Assembly: GCA_963808705.1 (NCBI GenBank)
Contig: CAWEHB010000011.1
Span: 124,001 to 188,000 of the forward strand
Length of the DNA stretch: 64,000 nucleotides
Origin: JASHPR01 sp963808705
Lineage (GTDB): Bacteria; Actinomycetota; Actinomycetes; Streptosporangiales; Streptosporangiaceae
Reading direction: 5' to 3'
Shown here: piece by piece, positions 34,323 to 43,003 of the stretch
Numbering within the stretch: position 1 is the first letter of the stretch
How the letters are laid out: every line of letters begins with the position of its first letter
The notes under the pieces: generated by a model
What the model was told of the DNA's origin: nothing
Databases searched by the model: none
Seen by the model: the letters and a program-made list of their open reading frames with translations, nothing else
Made by a program: the position numbers and the translations under genes

Positions 34323-35899
34323 GCAAGGTAGCCATCAACCGGGCGCTGATCAGCGTCTACGACAAGACCGGTCTGGAAGACCTGGCCCGGGCGCTGCACC
34401 AGGCCGGCGTCGAGATGATCTCCACCGGCAGCACGGCGGCGGTGATCTCGGCCGCGGGCCTGCCGGTGACCAGGGTCGAGGACGTCACCGGCTTCCCCGA
34501 GTGCCTGGACGGCCGGGTCAAGACCCTGCACCCGGCCATTCACGCCGGGCTGCTGGCCGATCCCACCGTGCCCGGGCACGCCGAGCAACTCGAGGAGCTG
34601 GCGGTCGTGACGTTCCAGCTTCTGGTGTCGAACCTGTACCCGTTCGAACGGACCGTGGCGAGCGGCGCGGCACCGGCGGACTGCATCGAGCAGATCGACG
34701 TCGGCGGGCCGGCGATGGTCCGCGCGGCGGCGAAGAACCATGCCCGGGTGGCCGTGGTCACCGAGCCGTCCCAGTACCCGGCGGTGACGCAGGCCGTGGC
34801 CGGCGGCGGCTTCACGCTGGAGCAGCGGCGCCGCCTGGCGGCCCGGGCCTACGCGCACACGGCCGCCTACGACGGCGCGGTCGCCTCCTGGTTCGCCTCG
34901 GCCTACGCGCCGGACGAGACGGCGCACGATACCGGGCTGCCGGACGTGATCGGCGGGCTCTGGGCCCGCGGCGAGGTGCTCAGGTACGGGGAGAACCCGC
35001 ACCAGCGGGCGGCCCTGTACCGGCCCGGTGACCCGGGCGGGACGGGCGGGACGGGCGGGATCGCGGGCGCCGGGCAACTGCAGGGCAAGGCGATGTCGTA
35101 CAACAACTACGTCGACGCCGACGCCGCGCGGCGCGCGGCCCACGACTTCGCCGCGCCGTGCGTTGCGATCATGAAGCACTCCAACCCGTGCGGGATCGCG
35201 GTCGGCGCCGACCTGGCCGAGGCGCACCGCAAGGCGCATGCCTGCGACCCGGTGTCGGCGTACGGCGGGGTGATCGCCGCCAACGGCGTGGTGACCGCCG
35301 CGCTCGCCGCGCAGATCGCCGAGATCCTCACCGACGTGCTCGTGGCGCCCGGGTTCGAGCGGGAAGCGCTGGAGATCCTGGCCCGGCGGAAGAACCTGCG
35401 GGTGTTGCGCTGCCCGGCCCCGGACCAGGCCCCGGGCCTGGAATGGCGCCAGGTCAGCGGGGGCCTGCTGGTGCAGTCCGCCGACCGTGTCGCCGAGCCG
35501 GGCGACGAGCCGGCGAACTGGAAGCTCGCCGCCGGGCCCGCGGCCGACGCGGCCACCGTGCGCGACCTGGCCTTCGCCTGGCGGGCGTGCCGGGCGGTCA
35601 AGTCCAACGCGATCCTGCTCGCCTCCGGCCAGGCGACGGTCGGCATCGGCATGGGGCAGGTGAACCGGGTCGACTCGGCCCGGCTGGCGGTCTCGCGGGC
35701 CGGAGAGCGGGCCCGGGGGGCGGCGGCGGCCAGCGACGCGTATTTCCCGTTCGCCGACGGCCTGCTGGTGCTCGCCGACGCGGGCGTGCGCGCCGTGGCC
35801 GAGCCGGGCGGGTCGATCCGCGACGAGGAGGTCATCGCCGCGGCCCAGGAGGCGGGGATCACCCTGTACCTCACCGGCGTGCGCCATTTCTATCACTAA
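34319..35899 (+). CDS. purH: Bifunctional AICAR transformylase/IMP cyclohydrolase
   Basis: PurH carries out the last two steps of IMP synthesis. The 526-residue protein has the MGS-like cyclohydrolase domain (VYDKTGLEDLARALH, TGFPECLDGRVKTLHPAIHAGLLAD) and the transformylase domain (LRYGENPHQRA, MSYNNYVDADAA, KHSNPCGIAVG, SDAYFPFADGL). The start is GTG 34319, overlapping the purN stop. A G-rich 9-bp triplet repeat adds GGTGGTGGIAGAG between GENPHQRAALYRPG and the next conserved block. Confidence 0.96.
   Translation: MSKVAINRALISVYDKTGLEDLARALHQAGVEMISTGSTAAVISAAGLPVTRVEDVTGFPECLDGRVKTLHPAIHAGLLADPTVPGHAEQLEELAVVTFQLLVSNLYPFERTVASGAAPADCIEQIDVGGPAMVRAAAKNHARVAVVTEPSQYPAVTQAVAGGGFTLEQRRRLAARAYAHTAAYDGAVASWFASAYAPDETAHDTGLPDVIGGLWARGEVLRYGENPHQRAALYRPGDPGGTGGTGGIAGAGQLQGKAMSYNNYVDADAARRAAHDFAAPCVAIMKHSNPCGIAVGADLAEAHRKAHACDPVSAYGGVIAANGVVTAALAAQIAEILTDVLVAPGFEREALEILARRKNLRVLRCPAPDQAPGLEWRQVSGGLLVQSADRVAEPGDEPANWKLAAGPAADAATVRDLAFAWRACRAVKSNAILLASGQATVGIGMGQVNRVDSARLAVSRAGERARGAAAASDAYFPFADGLLVLADAGVRAVAEPGGSIRDEEVIAAAQEAGITLYLTGVRHFYH
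35035..35061 (+). repeat. 9-bp G-rich tandem repeat inside purH
   Basis: Three copies of GGGCGGGAC (the last ends in T) run from 35035 to 35061 and encode a Gly-Gly-Thr repeat in a loop of the transformylase domain. The frame is kept. Confidence 0.8.
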
Positions 35900-35913
35900 C
35901 GCGACGCCAGCGG

Positions 35914-35963
35914 GCCGGTCACCCGGCCGGTCACCCGGGCCGGTCACCCGGCCGGTCACCCGG
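35914..35963. repeat. 25-bp tandem duplication between purH and the VOC gene
   Basis: Four copies of GCCGGTCACCCG(G) are arranged as two 25-bp units (35914-35938 and 35939-35963). They sit between the convergent purH and VOC genes, ending seven bases before the VOC stop codon. Confidence 0.85.
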
Positions 35964-35969
35964 GCGGGC

Positions 35970-36359
35970 TCAGCCGCGGAACGAGGGGTTGTCCTGCTGC
36001 AGCACCCAGCCGTTGCCGTCCGGGTCGTCGAAGGTCTTCCAGCGCCCCCACGGCGCCTCCTGGATCTCGTCCTCGGCGAACGTGACGCCCCGGGCGGCCA
36101 GCTCGGCGAGAGTCTTCTCCAGGTCGTCACAGCCGAGCACCGAGCCCTTGAGCGAGCCGGCCGGCATGGTGTCGAACCAGGTCACCAGCGTGACCGCGGT
36201 TCCGCTGCCGGGCGGGCGCAGCGTTATCCAGCGCATGCTGCCGCCGGCGAACGAGCTGTCCATCTCGACCGAGAAGCCCAGCTTCTCGGTGTAGAAGCTC
36301 TTGGCCCGGTCCTGGTCGCTGACCGGGACCGAGATCACCTCGAGGTTCGTGAGTGCCAT
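35970..36359 (-). CDS. VOC superfamily (glyoxalase/bleomycin-resistance fold) protein
   Basis: The 129-residue protein is one VOC module of paired beta-alpha-beta-beta-beta units: VISVPVSDQDRAKSFYTEKLGFSVEMD at the N-terminus and DDPDGNGWVLQQDNP at the C-terminus. The function could be a small-molecule lyase, dioxygenase or resistance binder. ATG 36359 has GAGGAGG nine bases upstream. It is inserted on the minus strand between purH and folD. Confidence 0.88.
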   Translation of the reverse strand: MALTNLEVISVPVSDQDRAKSFYTEKLGFSVEMDSSFAGGSMRWITLRPPGSGTAVTLVTWFDTMPAGSLKGSVLGCDDLEKTLAELAARGVTFAEDEIQEAPWGRWKTFDDPDGNGWVLQQDNPSFRG

Positions 36360-36431
36360 GGGCTTCCTCCTCATCACGCCGGGCCTGGCAGAATCGGTCC
36401 GGTCCCACAGCACCCTACGGATAGGGCCCAG

Positions 36432-37289
36432 ATGACCGCACGCATCCTGGACGGCAAGGCCGTGGCGCTCGCGATCAGGGAGGACCTCACCCGGCGGGTG
36501 GCCGAGCTGGCCCGGCGCGGCATCACGCCGGGCCTGGGCACGGTGCTGGTCGGGGACGACCCGGGCAGCCGCGCCTACGTCAGGGGCAAGCACCGGGACA
36601 GCGCGCAGGTCGGCATCGCCAGCATCAGCCGGGAACTGCCCGCCGACGCCACCCAGGACGAGGTCGAGGCGGTCGTGGACGAGCTGAACGGCGACCCGGC
36701 CTGCACCGGCTTCCTGGTCCAGCTGCCGCTGCCCGAGGGGCTCGACGCGCAGCGGGTGCTGCACCGCGTGGACCCGGGCAAGGACGCGGACGGCCTGCAC
36801 CCGCTCAACCTGGGCAAGCTGGTGCTGGGCGAGCCGGGGCCGGTGCCGGGAACCCCGGAGGGGATCATCGAGCTGCTCCGGCGCTACGACGTGCCGCTGA
36901 ACGGGGCGGACGTCACCGTGATCGGCCGCGGGATAACCGTCGGGCGCACGCTCGGCCTGATGCTGACCCGGCGCAGCGAGAACGCCACCGTGACGCTCTG
37001 CCACACGGGCACCAAGGACCTCGTCGCGCACACGAGGAACGCCGACATCGTGATCGTTGCGGCCGGCCGTCCCCGGCTGCTGACCGCCGAGATGATCCGG
37101 CCCGGCGCCGTGGTCGTCGACGTGGGCATCACCCGCACGGACGCCGGGCTGGTGGGCGACGTCGATCCCGGAGTGGCCGAGGTGGCCGGGTGGCTCGCGC
37201 CGGTGCCGGGCGGCGTGGGCCCGATGACGCGGGCGATGCTGCTGGCCAAGGTGGTGACGTTCGCCGAGCGGCAGGCAGGGGCTAACTGA
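36432..37289 (+). CDS. folD: Methylenetetrahydrofolate dehydrogenase/cyclohydrolase
   Basis: FolD interconverts 5,10-methylene-, methenyl- and 10-formyl-THF, supplying the formyl donor for PurN and PurH encoded just upstream. The 285-residue protein has the active-site Tyr/Lys segment AYVRGKHRDSAQVG, GFLVQLPLP, DGLHPLNLG, VIGRGITVGRTLGLML (NADP binding) and PVPGGVGPMTRAML. The length is standard. Confidence 0.96.
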   Translation: MTARILDGKAVALAIREDLTRRVAELARRGITPGLGTVLVGDDPGSRAYVRGKHRDSAQVGIASISRELPADATQDEVEAVVDELNGDPACTGFLVQLPLPEGLDAQRVLHRVDPGKDADGLHPLNLGKLVLGEPGPVPGTPEGIIELLRRYDVPLNGADVTVIGRGITVGRTLGLMLTRRSENATVTLCHTGTKDLVAHTRNADIVIVAAGRPRLLTAEMIRPGAVVVDVGITRTDAGLVGDVDPGVAEVAGWLAPVPGGVGPMTRAMLLAKVVTFAERQAGAN

Positions 37290-37495
37290 CACCGGGCCTG
37301 GCCCGGGCGTCCTACCGGCACCGTTTTGGGCCTGTGGGCTACTCGCAAGTAACCTGTGGCGGGAGGTCCTGTCCGGCACCCGGGGCTGAGGTCGCGGGCG
37401 CGGTTTGGCAGGCTTAACCTTGCGCTCGGTGGCGCCGGCGCCGCGTGGCGCAGCGCCGGGCCGCATTGTCTGCAGAGGGAGGTCGGCCGCCGGTC

Positions 37496-38275
37496 ATGAA
37501 CATCGTCGTCTGCATGAAACAGGTCCCGGACACGGAAACAGAGCGCACGCTCAGGCCCGCCGACTCGACCGTGGACCGCGACGCCGCCAATGGGGTGATC
37601 AACGAGCAGGATGAGTACGCGATCGAGGAGGGGCTGCGCCTGGCCGAAGCGCACGGCGGTGAGGTGACCATCCTGTCGATGGGCCCGGAGAAGGCGAGCG
37701 AGTCCATCCGCAAGGCCCTGTCGATGGGCGCGGACAAGGCCGTGCACGTGCTCGACGACGCGCTGCACGGATCCGACGCGCTGGCGACCTCGGCGGTGAT
37801 CGCCGCGGTGCTCGGCCGGATCGGGTTCGACCTGGTGATCCTGGGCTCGGAGTCCACCGACGCCCGGATGGGCGTGATGGCGGCGATGCTGGCCGAGCGC
37901 CTCGGCGTGCCGCAGCTCTCATTCGCCAGCAAGGTGGAGATCGACGGGACGGCGATCTCCATCAACCGGCAGGCCGACTACGGCCACGACCGGGTCCAGG
38001 CCAGCCTGCCCGCAGTGGTCAGCGTGGTCGAGAAGATCAACGAGCCGCGCTACCCGTCGTTCAAGGGGATCATGGCGGCGAAGAAGAAGCCGGTCGAGAC
38101 GCTGAGCCTGGCCGACATCGGGATCGACCCCGGTCAGGTCGGCCTGGCCTCGGCAGCCACCGAGGTGGTCAGCTTCGCCAGCCTGCCGCCCCGGCAGGCC
38201 GGAACGGTCGTCAAGGACGAAGGCGACGGCGGCGTGAAGGCCGCCGAGTTCCTCGCCTCGCAGAAGTTCATCTGA
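37496..38275 (+). CDS. etfB: Electron transfer flavoprotein beta subunit
   Basis: The 259-residue ETF beta subunit starts with MNIVVCMKQVPDTETE. It has VINEQDEYAIEEGLRLAEAHGGEVT and ATSAVIAAVLGRIGFDLVILGSESTD, which bind AMP and contact acyl-CoA dehydrogenases. ATG 37496 is preferred; AGAGGGAGG lies upstream at 37474-37482. It is followed 16 bp later by etfA. The pair moves electrons from beta-oxidation dehydrogenases to the quinone pool. Confidence 0.95.
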   Translation: MNIVVCMKQVPDTETERTLRPADSTVDRDAANGVINEQDEYAIEEGLRLAEAHGGEVTILSMGPEKASESIRKALSMGADKAVHVLDDALHGSDALATSAVIAAVLGRIGFDLVILGSESTDARMGVMAAMLAERLGVPQLSFASKVEIDGTAISINRQADYGHDRVQASLPAVVSVVEKINEPRYPSFKGIMAAKKKPVETLSLADIGIDPGQVGLASAATEVVSFASLPPRQAGTVVKDEGDGGVKAAEFLASQKFI

Positions 38276-38291
38276 GCCCGGAGGCCCATAC

Positions 38292-39248
38292 ATGGCTGAG
38301 ATCCTGGTCCTCGCCGAGCATTCCGGCGAGTCGGTCAAGAAGGTCACCAGCGAGCTGCTGACCCTGGCGCGCCGGTTCGGCGAGCCGTCGGTCGTCTGGA
38401 CCGGACCGGGCGCGGACGCCGGACGGGAGCGGCTGGCCGAGTTCGGAGCCGAGACCGTGTACGTCGCGGCCGGCGGGGAACTCGACGACTACGTCGTCGC
38501 GCCCAAGGCGGAACTGCTCGCCGCCCTGGTCGCGGACAAGTCGCCCGCCGCGGTGCTGGTGGCCAGCACCGCCGAGGGCCGGGAGATCGCGGCCAGGCTG
38601 GCCGTGAAGACCGGCTCCGGGCTGATCACCGACGCGGTCAACCTCGGTGAGGGCCTGGTCGCCGAGCAGTCGATCTTTGGCGGAGCCATCATCGTCCAGT
38701 CGAAGGTCCGGACCGGGACGCCGATCGTGGCCGTGCGCCCGAACGCGGTCGCGCCGGAGTCGGCGCCGGGAGTCGCGAGGCTCGAGAGCGTCAGCATCGA
38801 GGTCAGCGACGCCGCGAAGGGCGCGCGGGTCACCGAGCGGGTGGAGCAGGAGCGCAGCGAGCGGCCGGAGCTCACCGAGGCGTCGATCGTGGTCTCCGGC
38901 GGCCGCGGGGTGGGCGGCGCGGAGAACTTCGCACTGATCGAGAAGCTCGCCGACTCGCTCGGGGCCGCCGTGGGCGCATCCCGCGCCGTCACCGACGCGG
39001 GCTGGTACCCGCACCAGTTCCAGGTCGGCCAGACCGGCAAGACCATCTCCCCCCAGCTCTACCTGGCGGTGGGCATCTCCGGGGCGATCCAGCACCGGGC
39101 CGGGATGCAGACGTCCAAGACCATCATGGTGATCAACAAGGACGCCGAGGCCCCCATCTTCGAGCTCGCCGACTTCGGCATCGTGGGGGATCTCTTCCAG
39201 GTCGTCCCGCAGCTGACCGAGGAGATCCAGAAGCGGGCCCAGGGCTGA
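38292..39248 (+). CDS. etfA: Electron transfer flavoprotein alpha subunit
   Basis: The 318-residue FAD-binding subunit has the C-terminal ETF-alpha signature: GGRGVGGAENFALIEKLA, ASRAVTDAGWYPHQFQVGQTG, ISGAIQHRAGMQ and INKDAEAPIFELADFGIVGD. ATG 38292 follows GGAGG. It is operonic with etfB. Confidence 0.96.
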   Translation: MAEILVLAEHSGESVKKVTSELLTLARRFGEPSVVWTGPGADAGRERLAEFGAETVYVAAGGELDDYVVAPKAELLAALVADKSPAAVLVASTAEGREIAARLAVKTGSGLITDAVNLGEGLVAEQSIFGGAIIVQSKVRTGTPIVAVRPNAVAPESAPGVARLESVSIEVSDAAKGARVTERVEQERSERPELTEASIVVSGGRGVGGAENFALIEKLADSLGAAVGASRAVTDAGWYPHQFQVGQTGKTISPQLYLAVGISGAIQHRAGMQTSKTIMVINKDAEAPIFELADFGIVGDLFQVVPQLTEEIQKRAQG

Positions 39249-39331
39249 CCAGAGCCGGCTTCGGGCCCGCCACCAGCCCGCCCGCCTTCGCGTCGCGACC
39301 AGCCCGCCTCCCGCGGCTAGGCTGAGTAATC

Positions 39332-40552
39332 GTGGGATACCTCGATGCCGGCGGCGGCCGCCGGGCGCCGGCGCTGGCCTCCCCGGTCTACCTGGATCAC
39401 GCGGCGACCACGCCGATGCTGCCCGAGGCCCTCGACGCGATGACCGAGGAACTCGCGCAGCTCGGCAACCCCTCGTCGCTGCACAACGCCGGTCGCCGGG
39501 CGCGCCGGATCGTCGAGGAGTCCCGGGAGCAGATCGCGGCGGCCTACGGCGCTCGCCCCAGCGAGGTGGTGTTCACCAGCGGCGGGACCGAGGCGGACAA
39601 CCTGGCCGTCAAGGGGCTCTTCTGGGCGCGGAGCGCCGCGGATCCCGGGCGGCGGCGGGTGCTGACCGCGCCGATCGAGCATCACGCGGTTCTCGACTGC
39701 GCGGGGTGGCTGCGCGACCACGAGGGAGCCGAGATCAGCTGGCTGGCGCTGGACCGCGTCGGCCGGGTCGGCCCGGAGTCGCTGCGCGAGGCCATCGAAC
39801 GGGAGGCCGGTGCGGTCGCCCTGGTCAGCGTCATGTGGGCCAACAACGAGGTCGGGACGGTGCAGCCGGTGGCCGAACTGGCCGCCGTGGCCCGCGAGTA
39901 CCGGATCCCGTTCCACAGCGACGCGGTCCAGGCCGCCGGCCAGCTGCCGGTCAGCCTGGCCGACAGCGGTGCCGCGGCGCTCACCGTCACCGCGCACAAG
40001 ATCGGCGGGCCGGTCGGGGCGGGGGCGCTGCTGCTGGCCAAGGGCACCGACCCGGTGCCGGTGCTGCACGGCGGCGGGCAGGAGCGCGACGTGCGGTCCG
40101 GCACCCTGGACGCCCCCGCGATCCGGGCCTTCGCGGTCGCCGTGGAGATCGCCACCGAGCGCCGCAGCGACGAGGCCAAGCGGCTGGCCGAGCTGCGGGA
40201 CGACCTGATCGCGCAGGTTCTGGCGGCCGTGCCCGATGCGGTGCTGAACGGCGCGCCGCCCGGGCCCGGCAGGCTGCCGGGCAACGCTCACTTCTCGTTC
40301 CCCGGCTGCGAGGGCGACGCGTTGCTGATGCTGCTCGACGCCAAGGGCATCGCCTGCTCGACCGGTTCGGCCTGCACGGCGGGCGTGGCGCAGCCCAGCC
40401 ACGTGCTGCTCGCGCTGGGAGCCGATGAGGCCCGGGCCCGCGGGTCGCTGCGGTTCTCGCTGGGCCACTCCAGCACCCAGGCGGACGTGGACGCCCTGGG
40501 CGCGGTCATCGGCGAGGCCGTGGAGCGGGCCCGCCGCGCCGCCGCCCGCTGA
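39332..40552 (+). CDS. Cysteine desulfurase (NifS/IscS family)
   Basis: This PLP enzyme releases sulfur from cysteine as a persulfide. The 406-residue protein has VYLDHAATTPMLPE, FTSGGTEADNLAVKG, the PLP lysine in TVTAHKIGGPVGAG and the persulfide cysteine in CSTGSACTAG. The next gene is mnmA, so it probably supplies sulfur for tRNA thiolation. The start is GTG 39332. Confidence 0.94.
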   Translation: MGYLDAGGGRRAPALASPVYLDHAATTPMLPEALDAMTEELAQLGNPSSLHNAGRRARRIVEESREQIAAAYGARPSEVVFTSGGTEADNLAVKGLFWARSAADPGRRRVLTAPIEHHAVLDCAGWLRDHEGAEISWLALDRVGRVGPESLREAIEREAGAVALVSVMWANNEVGTVQPVAELAAVAREYRIPFHSDAVQAAGQLPVSLADSGAAALTVTAHKIGGPVGAGALLLAKGTDPVPVLHGGGQERDVRSGTLDAPAIRAFAVAVEIATERRSDEAKRLAELRDDLIAQVLAAVPDAVLNGAPPGPGRLPGNAHFSFPGCEGDALLMLLDAKGIACSTGSACTAGVAQPSHVLLALGADEARARGSLRFSLGHSSTQADVDALGAVIGEAVERARRAAAR

Positions 40553-40705
40553 CGTCGGCCTGGTCAGGCAGTCTCTTGATCATGGCGGGCCCGCGTACGG
40601 CGCATCCGTACTGAATCAACCACGATCATGGAAGCGTGGCGGCCAACCGGGCGGGCTGGCGCGTGCGGCCCCGCGACCGCTCCGGGCCGCATAATCTCGA
40701 ACGCG

Positions 40706-41803
40706 ATGAACCGACTGCGCGTGCTCGCCGCGATGTCGGGCGGCGTCGACTCCGCGGTGGCCGCCGCCCGCGCCGCCGACGCCGGTCACGAGGTGACCGG
40801 CGTCCATCTCGCGCTGTCGCCGAACCCCAGCTCCTACCGGACCGGCGCGCGGGGGTGCTGCACGCTGGAGGACGCCAGGGACGCGCGCCGCGCCGCCGAC
40901 GTGATCGGCATCCCGTTCTACGTCTGGGACCTGGCCGAGCAGTTCCACCGCGACGTGGTGCAGGACTTCGTGGCCGAGTACGCGCGCGGGCACACGCCGA
41001 ATCCCTGCCTGCGGTGCAACGAGAAGATCAAGTTCGCCGCCGTGCTGGACCGGGCGGTTGCGCTGGGCTTCGACGCCGTCTGCACCGGCCACCATGCCCG
41101 CCTGGCGCCCTCCGGCGGCAGCCAGCGGCTGGTGCGCAGCGTGGACCAGGCCAAGGACCAGTCGTACGTGCTCGCGGTGCTGACCGGCGCGCAGATCGCC
41201 CGGGCGATGTTCCCGCTCGGCGACTCGACCAAGGACCAGGTACGCAAGGAGGCGGCGGAGCGAGGGCTCGCCGTGGCCGACAAGCCGGACAGCCACGACG
41301 TCTGCTTCATCGCCGACGGGGACACCAGGAAGTTCCTCGAGGGCAGGCTCGGTGCCGCCCCGGGCCGCATCGTCGACACCGAGGGCCAGGTCGTCGGCCG
41401 CCACAACGGCAGCTACGGCTTCACGGTCGGCCAGCGCAAGGGTCTGGGCCTCGGCACGCCGGCACCCGACGGCAGGCCCCGCTACGTCCTGGACATCGAG
41501 CCGGTGTCGAACACGGTGACCGTGGGCCCGGCCGAGGCGCTCGGCGCGGACGACATCGAGGCGGAGCGACCGGTCTGGAGCGGCTGCCGCCCGCCCGCGG
41601 ACCCGATCGGCTGCCTGGTCCAGCTGCGCGCCCACGGGCACGCTCACCCGGCGAGAGCCTGGCTGGACGGCGACACCCTCAGGATCAGCCTGAACGAGCC
41701 GGCCCGGGGCGTGGCCAGGGGCCAGGCCGCGGTCTTGTACCACGGCGACACCGTCCTCGGCAGCGCCACGATCACCCGCGCGGGCCGGGCCGCCCCGGCT
41801 TGA
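40706..41803 (+). CDS. mnmA: tRNA-specific 2-thiouridylase MnmA
   Basis: MnmA thiolates U34 of Lys, Glu and Gln tRNAs. The 365-residue protein has the PP-loop AAMSGGVDSAVAAARAAD, the first catalytic cysteine in TPNPCLRCNEKIKF, CTGHHAR, DQSYVLAVL and the second cysteine in SHDVCFIADGD. The start is ATG 40706; the open frame extends 26 codons upstream, but those residues do not resemble MnmA. The 3' end overlaps the convergent GNAT gene by 32 bp, the junction with the accessory island. Confidence 0.95.
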   Translation: MNRLRVLAAMSGGVDSAVAAARAADAGHEVTGVHLALSPNPSSYRTGARGCCTLEDARDARRAADVIGIPFYVWDLAEQFHRDVVQDFVAEYARGHTPNPCLRCNEKIKFAAVLDRAVALGFDAVCTGHHARLAPSGGSQRLVRSVDQAKDQSYVLAVLTGAQIARAMFPLGDSTKDQVRKEAAERGLAVADKPDSHDVCFIADGDTRKFLEGRLGAAPGRIVDTEGQVVGRHNGSYGFTVGQRKGLGLGTPAPDGRPRYVLDIEPVSNTVTVGPAEALGADDIEAERPVWSGCRPPADPIGCLVQLRAHGHAHPARAWLDGDTLRISLNEPARGVARGQAAVLYHGDTVLGSATITRAGRAAPA

Positions 41804-42359
41804 TCAGATCGGGCCGGTCGTTCAGCCGAGGCGTGCTGGCGGCGCTGATATCGGCGGTTGACTTCTGGAAGAGTGCCGCTGAGGGATTCGTGGTGTCACC
41901 AAATCTTACGAACCAGAACCCGAGGTCTTCAAAATAGTGATGTAGCGCAATGTTGGTCGTCCACGCATCGATCCTGATCCATTTCGCGCCGTATTGGCGC
42001 CCAGCCCACCGGCCGGCCCAGGCGAGCAGTTCGGCGCCGATTCCCTGGCCAGCGTAACCCCTGCTGACCACGAGCCGGGACACGTAGACAGCGAGATCGG
42101 ACTGCTCAGATTTGGTCCAGAACTCTGAGTTGGCATCGGGCCTGCAAGTGATCGTGGCCATCGGGATTCCGTCATCCTCGACGATCCATGTCCGGTCGGC
42201 CGCCAGGCCGCGCTTCACCCGCGCGTCCTGTTCCGCCTCGCTGGGCCACGGACGGCTCCACTGATCGGTGCCTCTAGCCCGGAGCCAGTCCGCGGCTTCA
42301 GCGATGAAGCACAGGATAAGTTCCAGGTCGCTGGTCTTGGCCGGGCGAATGCGAAACAT
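41772..42359 (-). CDS. GNAT family N-acetyltransferase, copy 1
   Basis: The 195-residue GNAT-fold protein has the acetyl-CoA-binding motif A region LAVYVSRLVVSRGYAGQGIGAELLAWAG. The substrate is unknown. It is a paralogue of the protein encoded at 43342-44148, about two-thirds identical by eye over its length, and the 5' flank (CCGCGCCCATC before the ATG) is also shared. Upstream lies a decayed GntR 3' end, mirroring the GntR-GNAT order of the second copy. It overlaps mnmA tail to tail. Confidence 0.88.
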   Translation of the reverse strand: MFRIRPAKTSDLELILCFIAEAADWLRARGTDQWSRPWPSEAEQDARVKRGLAADRTWIVEDDGIPMATITCRPDANSEFWTKSEQSDLAVYVSRLVVSRGYAGQGIGAELLAWAGRWAGRQYGAKWIRIDAWTTNIALHHYFEDLGFWFVRFGDTTNPSAALFQKSTADISAASTPRLNDRPDLIKPGRPGPRG

Positions 42360-42429
42360 GATGGGCGCGGCTTTCTATGGAGTTATATCCCGGTTTAGCT
42401 AAAGGCGATGAATGATTGCTGGCTGGATG

Positions 42430-42545
42430 ACTGCCAGCGAGATCTCGAATCTTAGCAGCAGGTTTATCGGTCGGCTGCAGCATCCGCGTTAGGGACGCAC
42501 CCAACGTGGCCGACCGGCTGGTTCCAATGGCACGCAGCGCGGGGT
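42430..42545 (-). pseudogene. Remnant of a GntR regulator 3' end
   Basis: On the minus strand this stretch aligns by eye with the last 35-40 codons of the intact GntR gene at 44259-45098. It encodes WNQP-VGHVGCVPNADAAADR where the intact gene has RNQF-VVNVGHAPNAGVTAGS, followed by shared AGCAGGTT and ATCGG words on the plus strand. Stops interrupt it and the rest of the gene is gone. It shows that the GntR-GNAT pair was duplicated as a unit. Confidence 0.6.
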
Positions 42546-42568
42546 CGCCCGGGGAGATACTGGCCGGT

Positions 42569-42917
42569 GTGGTTCTGGATGGTTTCGCTCGCGCGCTCGA
42601 TGGCTTTGAGTCCGTGCTCGGAGTCCGTGCTCGCCGGGGTTGCGCCTGGCCGCTGGGATGCCCCGTCGCCGTGCGCGGGCTGGCGCGCCGCCGATGTCGC
42701 CGGTCACGTGATCGGCGACCTGCGGGCGGTTGAGGCGTACGCGGCCGGGCGCGACGAGGAAGACAGTGCCGCTGATCCGCGATCTGCGGCCGGTGACGAT
42801 CCGCTGGCCGCGTGGCGCGCGGCGCGGGCTGACATGATGGCGGCGCTGGACCCCGCGGCGCTGACCGGCTGCTGGCCATCTTCGGCCGCCGTAACCCCGG
42901 CGGTTAAAGATCTTTAG
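42569..42917 (+). pseudogene. TIGR03086-family (mycothiol-dependent isomerase-like) gene broken by a 13-bp duplication
   Basis: From GTG 42569 the frame encodes VLDGFARALDGFESVL. A perfect 13-bp tandem duplication, GAGTCCGTGCTCG (42608-42620 and 42621-42633), then shifts the frame. With one copy removed, the sequence continues exactly as AGVAPGRWDAPSPCAGW, AADVAGHVIGDLRAVEAYAAGRD and DPLAAWRAARADMMAALDPAAL, the N-terminal pattern of the TIGR03086 DinB-like proteins. The 3' part is also lost, since the family runs to about 190 residues and here stops at about 115. Confidence 0.82.
42608..42633 (+). repeat. Inactivating 13-bp tandem duplication
   Basis: GAGTCCGTGCTCG occurs twice without a gap. 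The extra 13 bases move the downstream half of the TIGR03086-like gene to another frame. Deleting one copy restores a continuous family match. Confidence 0.95.
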
Positions 42918-42940
42918 TTCATGAGCACGTAACCGTCCTG

Positions 42941-43003
42941 TCAGCGGGGGTCGTAGTGCTCATAGCGATACTGCGCCGATGGGCGTGCGTGATACTTGGC
43001 CAT
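42941..43003 (-). CDS. Possible 20-residue peptide gene
   Basis: ATG 43003 is preceded by GAGGAGG at ideal spacing and begins a 20-codon frame ending in TGA: MAKYHARPSAQYRYEHYDPR. The peptide is rich in Tyr, His, Arg and Pro and has no hydrophobic stretch. The strong ribosome site argues for translation. It lies downstream of the second GNAT gene on the same strand. It could be a regulatory or effector peptide, or the fragment of a larger lost gene. Confidence 0.45.
   Translation of the reverse strand: MAKYHARPSAQYRYEHYDPR

Noticed and set aside
40553..40705. tRNA or small RNA gene in the cysteine desulfurase-mnmA gap
   Set aside because: No cloverleaf, conserved T-loop or CCA-proximal pattern was found; only short palindromic words are present.
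42298..42879. Minus-strand 193-codon frame across the GNAT start and the broken TIGR03086 gene
   Set aside because: It overlaps better-supported features, is Arg/Pro/Ser-rich, and matches the GntR remnant only in another frame.
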